Shown piece by piece: positions 7,368 through 17,206 of a DNA stretch of 64,000 nt. A program made the position numbers and the translations under genes. The notes under the pieces were generated by a model. It was not told the origin of the DNA and did not search any database. It worked only from the letters and a program-made list of their open reading frames with translations. Position 1 is the stretch's first letter. Each line of letters starts with the position of its first letter. The DNA comes from Syntrophaceae bacterium UBA7520 (GTDB lineage: Bacteria; Desulfobacterota; Syntrophia; Syntrophales; Smithellaceae). Where the stretch lies: the NCBI GenBank assembly GCA_002478265.1, contig DLNC01000010.1, positions 1-64,000 of the forward strand. Reading direction: 5' to 3'.

Positions 7368-9590
7368 TTGTGTGAAAGAATGGTTAGGAAAAGCAAAAAA
7401 GCATATCTGGATGAAAAAGAAATAAAAAAAAGGCGCCGTGAACGTGTAATTATCGTCGTTGTCGGGTTCCTAGCGATTATCTTTACGATAATAGCCAGCA
7501 ATATATTCACCGATGAGGGTATGCCCTATTTGGCGAATGTATTTGTCTATGGCCTTTACATGATTTTTATTATTTTAATACTTCTTTTATTCTTTTTAAT
7601 TGTTCGGAACGTAGTCAAGCTTTTTTACGAGCATCGTCGTGGCGTCATTGGATCAAGGTTGAGGACGAAGCTTGTCGCTGCTTTTGTCGGATTGTCTCTC
7701 GTACCGACGGTGTTATTATTTTTGTTTGCCATAAATTTTCTCTCTTATGGTCTGGAATTTTGGTTTAACGTGAAAACGGGAGATGCCTTAAATAAATCTT
7801 TGGAGGTGGCCCAGATTTATTACCAGCAGGCGGCGGAGCAGGCGAAATTCAACGCGCGACAGATCAGCTCAGATATTACTAAGAACCGTCTTTACGAACG
7901 AGAAAGATTGGAATATCTGCAGAATTTTATCAAACAGCGACAAAAAAATTATAATCTGGGGATGGTCGAGGTTTATTTTGATTTCCAGCCGCAAAACATT
8001 GTTTTTCCTGATGTTGAGCACCCGGAGATGATGCCGGCGATGCTCTCGCCGAAATTACTGGAAGAAATTTACGCCGGTAAGGAAGTGTCTACTGTAGAAA
8101 CAACTAATACTGGAGAAACAATAGTGGGAGTGGCGCCGGTATTTTCCTACGCCGTGCCCTCAGAGGTCATCGGCCGTATTTCCGTGAATTACAATGTTCC
8201 TAAGGGGTTTGCGGAAAAATTAAGAAGCATTGCTGATGCCACGCAACAGTACGGTCAAATCAATATTTTAAAAAATCCCATAAAATTCAGCTATATATTA
8301 ACGATGTCTATTGTCACGCTCATCATTATCTTTTTAGCCACCTGGTTTGGATTAACGCTGGCGGGCGGCATCACCGGTCCTATTCAAAATCTTGCCAAAG
8401 CGACAAACAAAATCATCCAGGGTGATTTGGATATTCAGATTGATGTTGAGGCGGATGATGAAATAGGCCTCTTGGTAAAATCATTTAATAAGATGACAAA
8501 AGATTTGAAAAAAAGCAAAGATGGTCTGCTGCAGGCAAACATAAGCCTGGAACAACGCCGTAAATATATCGAAACGATTTTAAGCAATGTCTCCGTGGGG
8601 ATTATCTCGCTGGATAAAGACGGCGTTATCACAACGATAAACCAGGCCGCAGAAAAAATGCTCGATATTAAAACAGAGAATGTTTTATTCCGCAATTTTC
8701 GCGAATTAATGGTATCGGAGCATCTCATTCGCATTGAGGAATTTTTAAAGGAAATAAACGAAACGCAGGAAGGCGTGTTGCAAAAACAGGTGGAGCTGAT
8801 ATTCAAAGACAGGGCTCTTACCGTTCTTCTTACGCTTACCGTAATTAAGGAGGAAGAAGGCAAAGACGCTGGTATGGTCGTCATTTTTGAGGATCTAACG
8901 CAATTACAGAGGGCGGAAAGAGCGGCGGCGTGGCGTGAAGTCGCCCGGAGAATGGCGCATGAAATAAAAAATCCGCTTACACCGGTGCAACTCTCCGCAC
9001 AGAGGCTGCAGAAAAAATACGGCGACAAGCTTGGCGAAGAGGGTTCTGTTTTTAAAGAATGCACGCAGACGATTATTGACCAGGTCGATGTGCTTAAAAA
9101 TCTGGTAAATGAATTTTCGCAATACGCGCGAATGCCCGTAACGACGCCATCGGTCAACGACCTGAATGAAGTTGTGGCCGAATCCGTTTTCCTTTTTCAG
9201 GACGCTCATAAAGATATAGAGTTTATTCTCAATAAAGCGATAAGTTTACCGAAATTCGAGTTTGATGCGCAGCAGATGAATCGCGTATTGATAAATCTTC
9301 TGGATAATGCGGTGGCGGCAATCGACGGCAGGGGAGGGAAAATTGAAATAACCATGAATTATGATGAGCAGACGCGCAAGGTTTTTGTTGCTGTTGCCGA
9401 CGATGGCGAAGGTGTTCCGGCAAGCCATAAGGGAAAAATGTTTGAGCCTTATTTTTCGACAAAAAAATCCGGTACCGGTTTGGGGCTGGCCATTGTGAAC
9501 TCGATCATCTCTGATCATCGCGGTCAGGTGACTGTCGCGGATAATTATCCGCGCGGAACAGTGATTTCATTTTATTTGCCGGTTGCCTGA
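7368..9590 (+). CDS. NtrY-like membrane sensor histidine kinase
   Basis: A 740-aa kinase. Three transmembrane helices (about 27-49, 57-83, 103-125) and a periplasmic region are followed by a fourth helix (about 308-335). Then come a HAMP linker, a PAS domain (about 395-500), HisKA with phospho-acceptor His531 (MAHEIKNPL) and a HATPase_c domain (NLLDNAVAAI and FEPYFSTKKSGTGLGLAIV). The start is TTG 7368 or, equally plausible, ATG 7380 (MVRKSKKAY). This is the NtrY architecture; the ligand is unknown. It pairs with the response regulator 63 nt downstream. Confidence 0.92.
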   Translation: MCERMVRKSKKAYLDEKEIKKRRRERVIIVVVGFLAIIFTIIASNIFTDEGMPYLANVFVYGLYMIFIILILLLFFLIVRNVVKLFYEHRRGVIGSRLRTKLVAAFVGLSLVPTVLLFLFAINFLSYGLEFWFNVKTGDALNKSLEVAQIYYQQAAEQAKFNARQISSDITKNRLYERERLEYLQNFIKQRQKNYNLGMVEVYFDFQPQNIVFPDVEHPEMMPAMLSPKLLEEIYAGKEVSTVETTNTGETIVGVAPVFSYAVPSEVIGRISVNYNVPKGFAEKLRSIADATQQYGQINILKNPIKFSYILTMSIVTLIIIFLATWFGLTLAGGITGPIQNLAKATNKIIQGDLDIQIDVEADDEIGLLVKSFNKMTKDLKKSKDGLLQANISLEQRRKYIETILSNVSVGIISLDKDGVITTINQAAEKMLDIKTENVLFRNFRELMVSEHLIRIEEFLKEINETQEGVLQKQVELIFKDRALTVLLTLTVIKEEEGKDAGMVVIFEDLTQLQRAERAAAWREVARRMAHEIKNPLTPVQLSAQRLQKKYGDKLGEEGSVFKECTQTIIDQVDVLKNLVNEFSQYARMPVTTPSVNDLNEVVAESVFLFQDAHKDIEFILNKAISLPKFEFDAQQMNRVLINLLDNAVAAIDGRGGKIEITMNYDEQTRKVFVAVADDGEGVPASHKGKMFEPYFSTKKSGTGLGLAIVNSIISDHRGQVTVADNYPRGTVISFYLPVA

Positions 9591-9653
9591 GATAAGATAA
9601 ATATTTAGTAAATAGTCATTGATAATATATTTAAAATTAAATACTTATAAAGC

Positions 9654-11033
9654 ATGAAAGAAAATATCCTCATTGTTGACGATGAAGAAAGCATCTGCCA
9701 GACGCTAAAAGGAATTTTGAGCGATGAAGGCTATAATGTGCTGGTGGCAGGCAGCGGTGAAGACGCGCTCAAAATAATGGAGGACGAACTGCCGCACCTT
9801 GTCATGCTGGACATCTGGCTTCCCGGTATTGACGGTTTGGAAACACTAAAAAGGATTAAGGCGCAGTATCCTGACGTGATGGTTATCATGATGTCGGGGC
9901 ACGGCACGATTGAAACGGCGGTGAAAGCCACAAAATTAGGCGCCTTTGATTTTATCGAAAAACCACTTTCGCTGGAAAAAGTGATAATCTTAATCAACAA
10001 CGCGCTAAACGTTTTGCGCCTGGAAGCGGAAAACGTCATGCTGAAACAAAAGATAGCGCATCAGTATGAGCTAACCGGTGTAAGCAAACAGATAACGGAA
10101 CTCAAAGAAATGATCAGCATCGTTGCCCCGACCAACGCCTGGATTCTCATTATGGGAGAAAACGGCACGGGCAAGGAACTGGTGGCGCGATCCATACACC
10201 ACTTAAGCCATCGAGCGCATAAGCCGATTGTGGAAGTGAATTGCGCGGCGATTCCCGAAGAACTGATTGAAAGTGAATTATTCGGGCACGAAAAGGGAGC
10301 TTTTACCGGCGCAACGGAAAAAAAACGCGGAAAATTCGACCTGGCTCACGAAGGCACGATTTTTTTGGATGAAGTGGCCGACATGAGTCTGAAAGCGCAG
10401 GCAAAAATTCTGCGCATACTGCAGGAGAAGAAATTTGAAAGAGTGGGAGGCAACAAACTCATCGATATGGACGTGCGTGTGTTGGCCGCGACAAACAAAG
10501 ATTTGGAAAAGGAAATGGAAGCCGGGCGCTTTCGCCAGGATCTTTATTACCGCCTGCACGTCATCCCTCTTTATGTGCCAGCACTAAGGGAAAGAAAGGA
10601 AGACATCAGGCCACTGGCGGAAAAATTTTTGCAGGACGCAGCGGAAAAAGAAGGCGAAGATCCTAAAATATTGACGGATGAAGCACTGGCGGTGCTTATG
10701 GAACATGATTGGCCCGGTAACGTCCGAGAGCTGAAAAATATTATCGAAAGATTGGTTATCCTAACACCAGCCAGAGAAATCACGGCAAATGATATTCCGC
10801 CACTTCAGGTCAGGGATTTTGGCAAAACACCTTTTGTTATGGAAGATAATATCTCGCTGAATTTCATCAGTAATTCCCTGAAGGACGCAAAACTGGATTT
10901 TGAAAGGCAGTTTATTCTAAAGAAACTTGAGGAAAACGAAGGCAACATTTCTAAGACCGCCGAAGCAATTGGGCTCGAGCGAAGCAATTTGCACAAAAAA
11001 CTCAGAAGCATGAAATTAGTTGTGAAAGAGTAA
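9654..11033 (+). CDS. NtrC-family sigma54-dependent response regulator
   Basis: A 459-aa regulator. An N-terminal receiver has phospho-acceptor Asp53 (MLDIWLPG). The AAA+ domain carries Walker A GENGTGKE (about 169-176) and the sigma54-contacting GAFTGA (about 214-219). The C-terminal Fis-type helix-turn-helix is GNISKTAEAIGLERSNLHKKL. It partners the NtrY-like kinase and activates sigma54 promoters. The candidate -24/-12 site before lpxC, 4 kb upstream, is a possible target, which is inference. Confidence 0.95.
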   Translation: MKENILIVDDEESICQTLKGILSDEGYNVLVAGSGEDALKIMEDELPHLVMLDIWLPGIDGLETLKRIKAQYPDVMVIMMSGHGTIETAVKATKLGAFDFIEKPLSLEKVIILINNALNVLRLEAENVMLKQKIAHQYELTGVSKQITELKEMISIVAPTNAWILIMGENGTGKELVARSIHHLSHRAHKPIVEVNCAAIPEELIESELFGHEKGAFTGATEKKRGKFDLAHEGTIFLDEVADMSLKAQAKILRILQEKKFERVGGNKLIDMDVRVLAATNKDLEKEMEAGRFRQDLYYRLHVIPLYVPALRERKEDIRPLAEKFLQDAAEKEGEDPKILTDEALAVLMEHDWPGNVRELKNIIERLVILTPAREITANDIPPLQVRDFGKTPFVMEDNISLNFISNSLKDAKLDFERQFILKKLEENEGNISKTAEAIGLERSNLHKKLRSMKLVVKE

Positions 11034-11064
11034 TGATTGCGGCAAATTAAATTTTGGCAGCAGT

Positions 11065-12057
11065 TTAACCATTATTAGATTTTTCACCGTTGAGCAGAGC
11101 CTTTATCTCTTTGAAGGAGAATTTGTTGTAAGGCATAAAAAGAATGCCCAGCACAACGACAATGGCGATGGAAAGAAAATGATAAACGACGGCGAAAGAA
11201 AATGCTTCGGATTTAGCCATGCCGAAGATACTTAAGCCTAAAATGCAGGCAAAATGCCAGTTGCCGATATAACCGGGGGCGGTGGGAATGGCGATTCCCG
11301 CAATCAGAACAATCATGAGCACCACCGCGGCCAGGAAAGGCAGACTGAAATCAAAAGCCAAAAACAGCATGTAGATTGCCAGAACATCGACGAACCAGAT
11401 TAGCGCCGAAAGGAAAAGTAGATACAAAAGCATTCTTATATCTGTGATGATTTTGAAGCCGTCAATAAAATGATGGATCAGTTCATCAATTTTATGCGCC
11501 AGTTTTTCCGGCAATTTACTGAAAATTCTCCGGGCAACATTCGATGCGGTTTGTCGTTTCCAGATCAGAACAATAATAAAAATCAGCAACAAAAAAGCAA
11601 TAATGAAAAACAAAATACTGGATTTTATCATCCAGTCAGGCAGGCGCATAAAGGTCAGAGAAATAACCATGATGGATATAACCGCCAGGCTGTCCAGTAC
11701 TCTTTCCACAAAAATCGTGCCGAGAGCGGATGAAAATTTTATTTCACTTTTCTGCGCGATTAAATAGGGGCGGGCAAATTCTCCCAAGCGAGCGGGGATG
11801 GCGGCAATAGCCAGAAACCCCACAGAGGTAATGGCAAAAAGGGTAAACTGGTCAAGTTTCTGCAGGGGTTGCAAAATGACGCCCCAACGGTAGGAGCGTA
11901 AAAACTGCATTACCAGCACTATGGCAACAAAGCCGGCAACCGGCAGCAGTTTGATATTTTTCAGACTTTCGATAGTTTCATCAAAGTTTATCCCGCGGAC
12001 GGATAAGTATACCAGGACAAGGCTAAGCAATATTCCCGCGATGATCTTTTTTTTCAT
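11065..12057 (-). CDS. Lysylphosphatidylglycerol synthase-like membrane protein (UPF0104)
   Basis: A 330-aa polytopic inner-membrane protein with about eight hydrophobic segments, of the UPF0104/LPG_synthase_TM family. The conserved cores GRLGEFARP-like (RLGEFARPYL) and TAPGYIGNWH are present. Only the flippase-like membrane half is encoded; the aminoacyl-transferase half of MprF is absent. Such stand-alone proteins often accompany glycolipid or polysaccharide genes, but the role here is unknown. It converges on the NtrC gene with 31 nt between stops. Confidence 0.85.
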   Translation of the reverse strand: MKKKIIAGILLSLVLVYLSVRGINFDETIESLKNIKLLPVAGFVAIVLVMQFLRSYRWGVILQPLQKLDQFTLFAITSVGFLAIAAIPARLGEFARPYLIAQKSEIKFSSALGTIFVERVLDSLAVISIMVISLTFMRLPDWMIKSSILFFIIAFLLLIFIIVLIWKRQTASNVARRIFSKLPEKLAHKIDELIHHFIDGFKIITDIRMLLYLLFLSALIWFVDVLAIYMLFLAFDFSLPFLAAVVLMIVLIAGIAIPTAPGYIGNWHFACILGLSIFGMAKSEAFSFAVVYHFLSIAIVVVLGILFMPYNKFSFKEIKALLNGEKSNNG

Positions 12058-12104
12058 CTGGCATTAATACCCCGGCCGATATTTGTTTTGTGGCTGCCTC
12101 TGAA

Positions 12105-12506
12105 TTATTGATTGGCCAGGTGATCAGCTATTTTATCATGGAGCAATTGCGAAGAAAGCTTGTTTCCTAGTAATCCCACCCGAATCGAAACACTGGTCAG
12201 TTCTTTTGACTTATAAGTTACTTCAATTTTCACTTTTTCGCTTTTGATGATAGCGTTTATTCTTCCCCGGGCGATTTCGCGGACAGGTTGGACATCGATG
12301 CCCCTCATATCGGCGACGGTTTTTTCGCAGGCGGTCCAGACCTGATCGAAAGAAGCGGGATAGTCTGTTTTTAATTCACCGGAAACGTAATAATATGTTC
12401 CAACGCCTGCCCCAACAGCGGTGCCCCCGACTACCAGAGCGGCGCATCCGCATAAAAGAAATAAGCTAAAAAGCAGCGATACGGCAGAAAACAAATTTTT
12501 CCTCAT
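12105..12506 (-). CDS. DUF3568-like lipoprotein
   Basis: A 133-aa exported lipoprotein. The start is ATG at 12506 (MRKNLFSA) behind GGAGG at 12514-12518; an open extension to 12542 is rejected. The signal peptide ends in the lipobox LLCGC. The Gly/Ala-rich GGTAVGAGVGTYYYVSGEL segment and following alpha/beta domain resemble DUF3568 proteins, which have no established function. It is probably anchored to the outer membrane or periplasmic face. Confidence 0.75.
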   Translation of the reverse strand: MRKNLFSAVSLLFSLFLLCGCAALVVGGTAVGAGVGTYYYVSGELKTDYPASFDQVWTACEKTVADMRGIDVQPVREIARGRINAIIKSEKVKIEVTYKSKELTSVSIRVGLLGNKLSSQLLHDKIADHLANQ

Positions 12507-12645
12507 GTTTATTCCTCCGGTGAAGTTTGTTTTTTTAAACATATCATTGATGCAATTGCAATATTAAATATTTCAGTCCACTAACTGCTGCTTTCGCGAT
12601 ATTGAAAAGATTATCACAGCGGCCTTGTTCGAAGAAAATATTATT

Positions 12646-13713
12646 TTAGGCACTGTTCGTTAAGGATAGTTTCTCAAATTCTCGCAGAATGTCTTCTTGT
12701 TTTTTGCTTAAGTTTGTAGGCGTCTGCACGAAGATTTCCACAATCTGATCACCGCGGCCGTAACCACGAATATGCGGAATGCCTTTGCCTTTGAGGCGGA
12801 AAGTTTTTCCCGTTTGCGCGCCTTTGGGAATTTTTAGCTTTTCTTTGCCCTCTATTGTCGGCACTTCTACCGTCGCTCCAAGTGCGGCCTGAACAAAAGA
12901 GATTGGGATGCGGCAGATGACGTCATCACCGGAACGGGTGAAAAATTCATGATCTTCCACGTGTAAAAAAACGTAGAGGTCACCATTTGGGCCTCCGTGG
13001 TCACCCGCCTCTCCCTCGCCGCGCAGTCTCAGGCGTGAGCCTGTTTCCACGCCGGCGGGAATCTTTAACTGAACGCTTTTGGTGACGGTTTCCTTTCCCG
13101 AGCCATTGCATTTATCGCAAGGCTTGGTGATATATTTACCATGACCGCCGCACTGAGGACAGGTGGTACTGATCGTGAAAAAGCCACTCGATTGTATCAC
13201 CTGCCCACGGCCCTGGCAGGAACGGCAGGTCTCCGGGCGCGCGCCGGGGGCGCAGCCACTGCCTTCGCATTGGTCACAGGTTGCCAGTTTGGATATTTCG
13301 ATATTTTTTGATAGCCCAAAGGCAGCATCCATGAATGAAATATTCAAATCATAGCGCAGGTCTGCGCCGGCGCGGGCATAGGAGCGGGATCTGCCTCTTG
13401 CGCCGCTGAAACCGAAAATATCTTCAAAGATATCGCCAAAGTGGGAGAAGATATCTTCAAAACCGCTGAAACCCTGAAAGCCGCTGTTGCTAAGCCCCTC
13501 ATGGCCATAATGGTCGTAGATTTCTCGTTTATGGCGATCGCTCAGCACTTCATAGGCTTCAGCCGCCTCCTTGAATTTTTCTTCCGCTTGTTTGTCTCCC
13601 GGATTTTTGTCCGGGTGGCACTGCATGGCTATTTTCCGGTAACTTTTTTTTATTTCTTCTTCTGAGGCGTTCCTCTTTACGCCCAGAACCTCATAATAAT
13701 CTTTTTTGATCAT
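12646..13713 (-). CDS. dnaJ: Chaperone DnaJ (type I Hsp40)
   Basis: A 355-aa co-chaperone of DnaK. An N-terminal J domain contains the HPD motif (MQCHPDKNPG). A Gly/Phe-rich linker (GFQGFSGFEDIF) is followed by four CxxCxGxG-type zinc repeats (CDQCEGSG, CRSCQGRG, CPQCGGHG, CDKCNGSG) and the substrate-binding C-terminal domains. The start codon overlaps the stop of the upstream gene by 4 nt (ATGA), implying translational coupling. dnaK and grpE are not in the window. Confidence 0.95.
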   Translation of the reverse strand: MIKKDYYEVLGVKRNASEEEIKKSYRKIAMQCHPDKNPGDKQAEEKFKEAAEAYEVLSDRHKREIYDHYGHEGLSNSGFQGFSGFEDIFSHFGDIFEDIFGFSGARGRSRSYARAGADLRYDLNISFMDAAFGLSKNIEISKLATCDQCEGSGCAPGARPETCRSCQGRGQVIQSSGFFTISTTCPQCGGHGKYITKPCDKCNGSGKETVTKSVQLKIPAGVETGSRLRLRGEGEAGDHGGPNGDLYVFLHVEDHEFFTRSGDDVICRIPISFVQAALGATVEVPTIEGKEKLKIPKGAQTGKTFRLKGKGIPHIRGYGRGDQIVEIFVQTPTNLSKKQEDILREFEKLSLTNSA

Positions 13714-14108
13714 TTTTCGTTTCCGTGACTTTCCGCTTCCATCATTTTTCGCAGCGCATTAAGATCTTCCTGCTTACCGGCTTTTTCCAGCGCGTGCCTG
13801 GCAAAATAATATTTTTTCTGAGTAATGGCATTTTGTCCGATTTTTTCCCAGTCGTCTTGCGCAGGTTGTTTATTCAGGGCTTTCAGGGACTGCTCGAAGA
13901 GGAAAACATCCGCGGTCTCCATCGCCAAGGATTTTATATTTTCTATCCCCTTGGAATGCCTAGCTTTTTTGTAAAACTCGAGGGCGTCAGAAAATTTCCC
14001 TTCAGCAAAAAAAAGGTCACCGTAATTAATAAGCGTTTTTTCATCAGTCGCGTCGATGTAGAGAATTTTTTGTTTCAGCCTGTAGTCAGGAAGTTTTTTG
14101 CCGCTCAA
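13710..14108 (-). CDS. Helical-repeat (TPR-like) protein of unknown function
   Basis: A 132-aa soluble, helical protein. The pattern NYGDLFFAEGKFSDALEFYK looks like one tetratricopeptide repeat, and a second degenerate repeat follows near QKKYYFARHALEKAG. The start is TTG at 14108 with AAGGAG six nt upstream. It overlaps dnaJ by 4 nt, so the two are co-expressed. A chaperone-adaptor role is possible but unsupported beyond position. Confidence 0.65.
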   Translation of the reverse strand: MSGKKLPDYRLKQKILYIDATDEKTLINYGDLFFAEGKFSDALEFYKKARHSKGIENIKSLAMETADVFLFEQSLKALNKQPAQDDWEKIGQNAITQKKYYFARHALEKAGKQEDLNALRKMMEAESHGNEK

Positions 14109-14183
14109 GGATAACTCCTTAATAACAGTATCAATTTACGGGCGCTAATATAATAATCAATCACGCCAAGTCAACAGTTTAAA

Positions 14184-15065
14184 TCAAGGAACCAGCCTGC
14201 GGTAGGCTTCCTCGTATTTTTCTTTTGTCTTGCTGATTATCTCAGGCGGCAGATCGGGAGCGGGCGGCTTTTGATTCCATTTTATGGATAAAAGATAATC
14301 CCGCAGGAATTGCTTATCGAAGCTCTTTTGTCCACGTCCTTCGGCATATTCAGCGGCCGGCCAGAAACGCGAAGAATCCGGCGTGAGCAATTCGTCGATC
14401 AAAATTAGTTCGTCGCTGATGAGGCCGAATTCCATTTTTGTGTCGGCAATAATAATTCCCGCCTTCAGGGCTGATGCTGCGGCGCGTTCGTAAATGGCAA
14501 TAGAAATATTTATCACTTTGTCGGTCAATTCCGCGCCGATGAGGTTTTCCATGTCTTTTTTGGTGATTGCCGTATCATGTTGTCCTTCCGGCGCTTTTGT
14601 TGTCGGCGTGAAGATCGTTTGCGGCAGTTTTGCCGATTCCTTCAGTCCTTCAGGCAGCTTAATGCCGGAAACGCTGCGGCTTTGGCAATAATCCTTCCAG
14701 CCCGATCCGGAAAGATACCCGCGCACAATGCATTCGACGGGCAGGGGTTTGGCCCTCCTCGCCAACATGCTGCGTCCTTCCAAACTTGAGGCATAGGGAA
14801 AACATTCCGGTGGGTAATCGGCCACGTTTGTGGAAATGATGTGATTGCCGATAATGTCTTCCATTTGCCTGAACCAAAAGGCGGACATGCGGTTTAAAAT
14901 TACGCCCTTGCCGGGTATGGGATTGGGCATAATTACGTCAAATGCTGATATGCGGTCGGTAGCGACAAGCAGCAGATTATTTCCCACCGCGTATAAATCG
15001 CGCACTTTGCCGCGGTTGAGAAATTTTAAATCAGGGAAGTTTGTTTGCGCAATTGCGTCAGACAT
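14184..15065 (-). CDS. purC: Phosphoribosylaminoimidazole-succinocarboxamide synthase
   Basis: A 293-aa SAICAR synthase of the longer type, for purine biosynthesis: it condenses CAIR with aspartate using ATP. The N-terminal GKVRDLY block, the RISAFDVIMPNPIPGKG substrate loop and ECIVRGYLSGSGWKDY are typical. The ATG at 15065 is preceded by GGAG. No other purine gene is adjacent. Confidence 0.95.
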   Translation of the reverse strand: MSDAIAQTNFPDLKFLNRGKVRDLYAVGNNLLLVATDRISAFDVIMPNPIPGKGVILNRMSAFWFRQMEDIIGNHIISTNVADYPPECFPYASSLEGRSMLARRAKPLPVECIVRGYLSGSGWKDYCQSRSVSGIKLPEGLKESAKLPQTIFTPTTKAPEGQHDTAITKKDMENLIGAELTDKVINISIAIYERAAASALKAGIIIADTKMEFGLISDELILIDELLTPDSSRFWPAAEYAEGRGQKSFDKQFLRDYLLSIKWNQKPPAPDLPPEIISKTKEKYEEAYRRLVP

Positions 15066-15076
15066 TGTTTGCTCCT

Positions 15077-15706
15077 TCAGCGTAAGAAAGGGTTATATTT
15101 TTTTTCATGGCCGATTGTCGAGGTAGGCATGCGGCCGTAATTATGGCCGGGCATGACTTTGGTGTCTTCCGGCAAAGTAAAAAGTTTTGTTTTGATGGCG
15201 TTGCACATAATCTCCCAGGATCCGCCCGGCAAATCAGTTCTGCCGATCGCTTCCACAAACAGCGTATCGCCGCTGAACACGAAGCCGGGAGTGTACAGGC
15301 AGATGCCGCCCGGAGAATGCCCTGGCGTATGAATGACTTTAAGCTCCACATTGCCCGTGGAAATGGTTTGCCCGTCTTTTACCAGGATATCCGCGGGGGG
15401 AGACTGCGCCGCGCCAAACATTCTCAGCATGGCGGCGGGTGTCGCTGTAAGCATTATCGCGTCAGCTTCATGCACGATGATTTTCGCGCCGGTAAGCTTT
15501 TTCATCAAGGCATTGCCGCCGATATGGTCAACGTGTCCGTGTGTGTTGACGATGTAATTAATGCGCAGTTTGTTTTGCTGTGCCACATGGATGATGTCTT
15601 CAACATTATCCGCCGGGTCGATAACCAGAGCGTCGCCGGTGATTTTATCCCCCACCAGATAGGCGAAAACGGCCATGTGCCCTACCTGCATTTGCTTAAC
15701 GAACAT
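15077..15706 (-). CDS. Metallo-beta-lactamase-fold hydrolase (glyoxalase II-like)
   Basis: A 209-aa MBL-fold protein. The dinuclear metal motif is THGHVDHIGG, with downstream metal ligands in HTPGHSPGG and SGDTLF. Length and motif spacing match short glyoxalase II-like hydrolases that lack the C-terminal substrate-binding helices. The thioester or other substrate is unknown. It lies 11 nt upstream of purC on the same strand. Confidence 0.85.
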   Translation of the reverse strand: MFVKQMQVGHMAVFAYLVGDKITGDALVIDPADNVEDIIHVAQQNKLRINYIVNTHGHVDHIGGNALMKKLTGAKIIVHEADAIMLTATPAAMLRMFGAAQSPPADILVKDGQTISTGNVELKVIHTPGHSPGGICLYTPGFVFSGDTLFVEAIGRTDLPGGSWEIMCNAIKTKLFTLPEDTKVMPGHNYGRMPTSTIGHEKKYNPFLR

Positions 15707-15782
15707 AAACTGTACCTCAAAAAAATATCTGGTTACCTAGCATTATTTGATTTTATTCGTCAATTTAAATTAGGCGGGAGGA

Positions 15783-17126
15783 TTAATTACGCCGGAGCGC
15801 CGCGGCGAAAAAGCCGTCAGTATTATGGATATGCGGATAGGTGCGATAGAATCCGTCACCGTCAAAAAGGCTTTTATCGAGGCCAGCCGGTGGAGGGCAA
15901 AGAGAGAATTCGCTGTTTTGCGCCATGAATTCTTTAACGATATTTTCATTTTCCTGCGGCAAGAGCGAGCATGTGCAGTATATCAATTTTCCGTTGTTTT
16001 TCACCGCTCGCGCCGCTTCAGCAAGAATTTTTTTTTGCCGCCGCACAGTTTTAGGAATATCTTTGGGCTGTAGGCGCCATTTTATTTCCGGATTGCGGCG
16101 TAGCGTGCCTGTACCGGAACATGGCGCGTCAACAAGGACAAAATCAAATCTGCCGCTTAATTTATCTGGCAGGCCGTAGCTTAAATCCATCTTATATGCC
16201 TCAGCACAGGTTACGCCCAACCGCAGAGCTTCCTTTTTTAATTCTTCAATCATCGCGGGATTCTTATCTATTGCCAGAATTCGCCCATGATTTTTCATCA
16301 GTGCCGCCAGATGCGCAGTCTTGCCGCCGCTTCCTGCGCAGACATCAAGGACATTGCTGTTTTCTTCCGGTACAACGAGATACGCGATGCATTGGGCGCC
16401 TTCATCCTGCAGGCGAAAAAAACCGGCGGAAAATGCTTCAGTTTTTACGGCAGCCTGGATGCCTTGATGTATGATGAGGCCGTCCGGCGAATGCCTGGTC
16501 GGTGCAAGATGAAAACCATCGGCGCTGAGCTTGGCGATCAATTCAGCGCGTGATATTTTCAGCGTATTAACCCGGAGAGTCACGGGTGGTAGCTCATTGT
16601 TCGAAGCGCATAAGGATTGCGTGTTTTCGGGACCAAAAATGTTCAGCCATTCATTTACCAACCAGGAGGGATGGGAATAATTTACGGATATGTATTTTGC
16701 CATGCCATTTTCGGGAGCAGGAAAAGGAATATTATTCCCGCGCCGCAAATAATTACGCAGCAAGGCGTTGACTAAAGAGCTTTTCTGCGGAGAGATTAAA
16801 TTGCTTATTTTTACCGCTTCGTTTACTACGGCAAAAGCGGGCAGGCGGTCGCTGCTTGTTAATTGAAAAAGAGAAATGCGCAGAATATTTTTAACAGTTT
16901 CGTCAAGATTCTCGAATTCGCCGCGATAAAGAGCCGCAATAATCCAATCAAGCCGGCCGCGATTTCTCAAAACGCCGTAAACAAGGTAAGTAAGCAACTT
17001 TCCGTCCGCCGTACCCGACAGTTGATTGGCATCCAGGCAATCGTCAAGAAGAAGAGAGGCAAACGCGTCGCTGCGATTAACCCGCGTGAGAATAACCGTC
17101 GCCAGATGCCTGATGGATTTCTTCAT
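15783..17126 (-). CDS. rsmB: 16S rRNA (cytosine-967-C5)-methyltransferase RsmB
   Basis: A 447-aa protein. The N-terminal NusB-like RNA-binding domain (about 1-140) precedes a SAM-dependent methyltransferase domain. That domain has VLDVCAGSGGKTAHLA (SAM site), DAPCSGTGTLRRNPEIKW and the catalytic CTCSLLPQENE cysteine. It methylates C967 of 16S rRNA. It sits downstream of the fmt and acyltransferase genes on the minus strand, an rsmB-fmt neighbourhood common in bacteria. Confidence 0.93.
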   Translation of the reverse strand: MKKSIRHLATVILTRVNRSDAFASLLLDDCLDANQLSGTADGKLLTYLVYGVLRNRGRLDWIIAALYRGEFENLDETVKNILRISLFQLTSSDRLPAFAVVNEAVKISNLISPQKSSLVNALLRNYLRRGNNIPFPAPENGMAKYISVNYSHPSWLVNEWLNIFGPENTQSLCASNNELPPVTLRVNTLKISRAELIAKLSADGFHLAPTRHSPDGLIIHQGIQAAVKTEAFSAGFFRLQDEGAQCIAYLVVPEENSNVLDVCAGSGGKTAHLAALMKNHGRILAIDKNPAMIEELKKEALRLGVTCAEAYKMDLSYGLPDKLSGRFDFVLVDAPCSGTGTLRRNPEIKWRLQPKDIPKTVRRQKKILAEAARAVKNNGKLIYCTCSLLPQENENIVKEFMAQNSEFSLCPPPAGLDKSLFDGDGFYRTYPHIHNTDGFFAAALRRN

Positions 17127-17206
17127 AGGTTCTTAGTTGATGACAAAATATAAAAAGTAATAAACAAATCACAAAGAGTCGTTTTATGCCTGTTACGAAA
17201 AAAAGT

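Noticed and set aside
8435..9157. 240-codon open frame on the minus strand opposite the sensor kinase
   Set aside because: It is antisense to the conserved PAS and HisKA parts of the kinase, is Ser-rich in the way mirror frames are, and has no ribosome site or recognisable domain.
15107..15928. 273-codon plus-strand frame across the metallo-hydrolase and end of rsmB
   Set aside because: It spans two well-supported minus-strand genes and the gap between them; composition is typical of a shadow frame.
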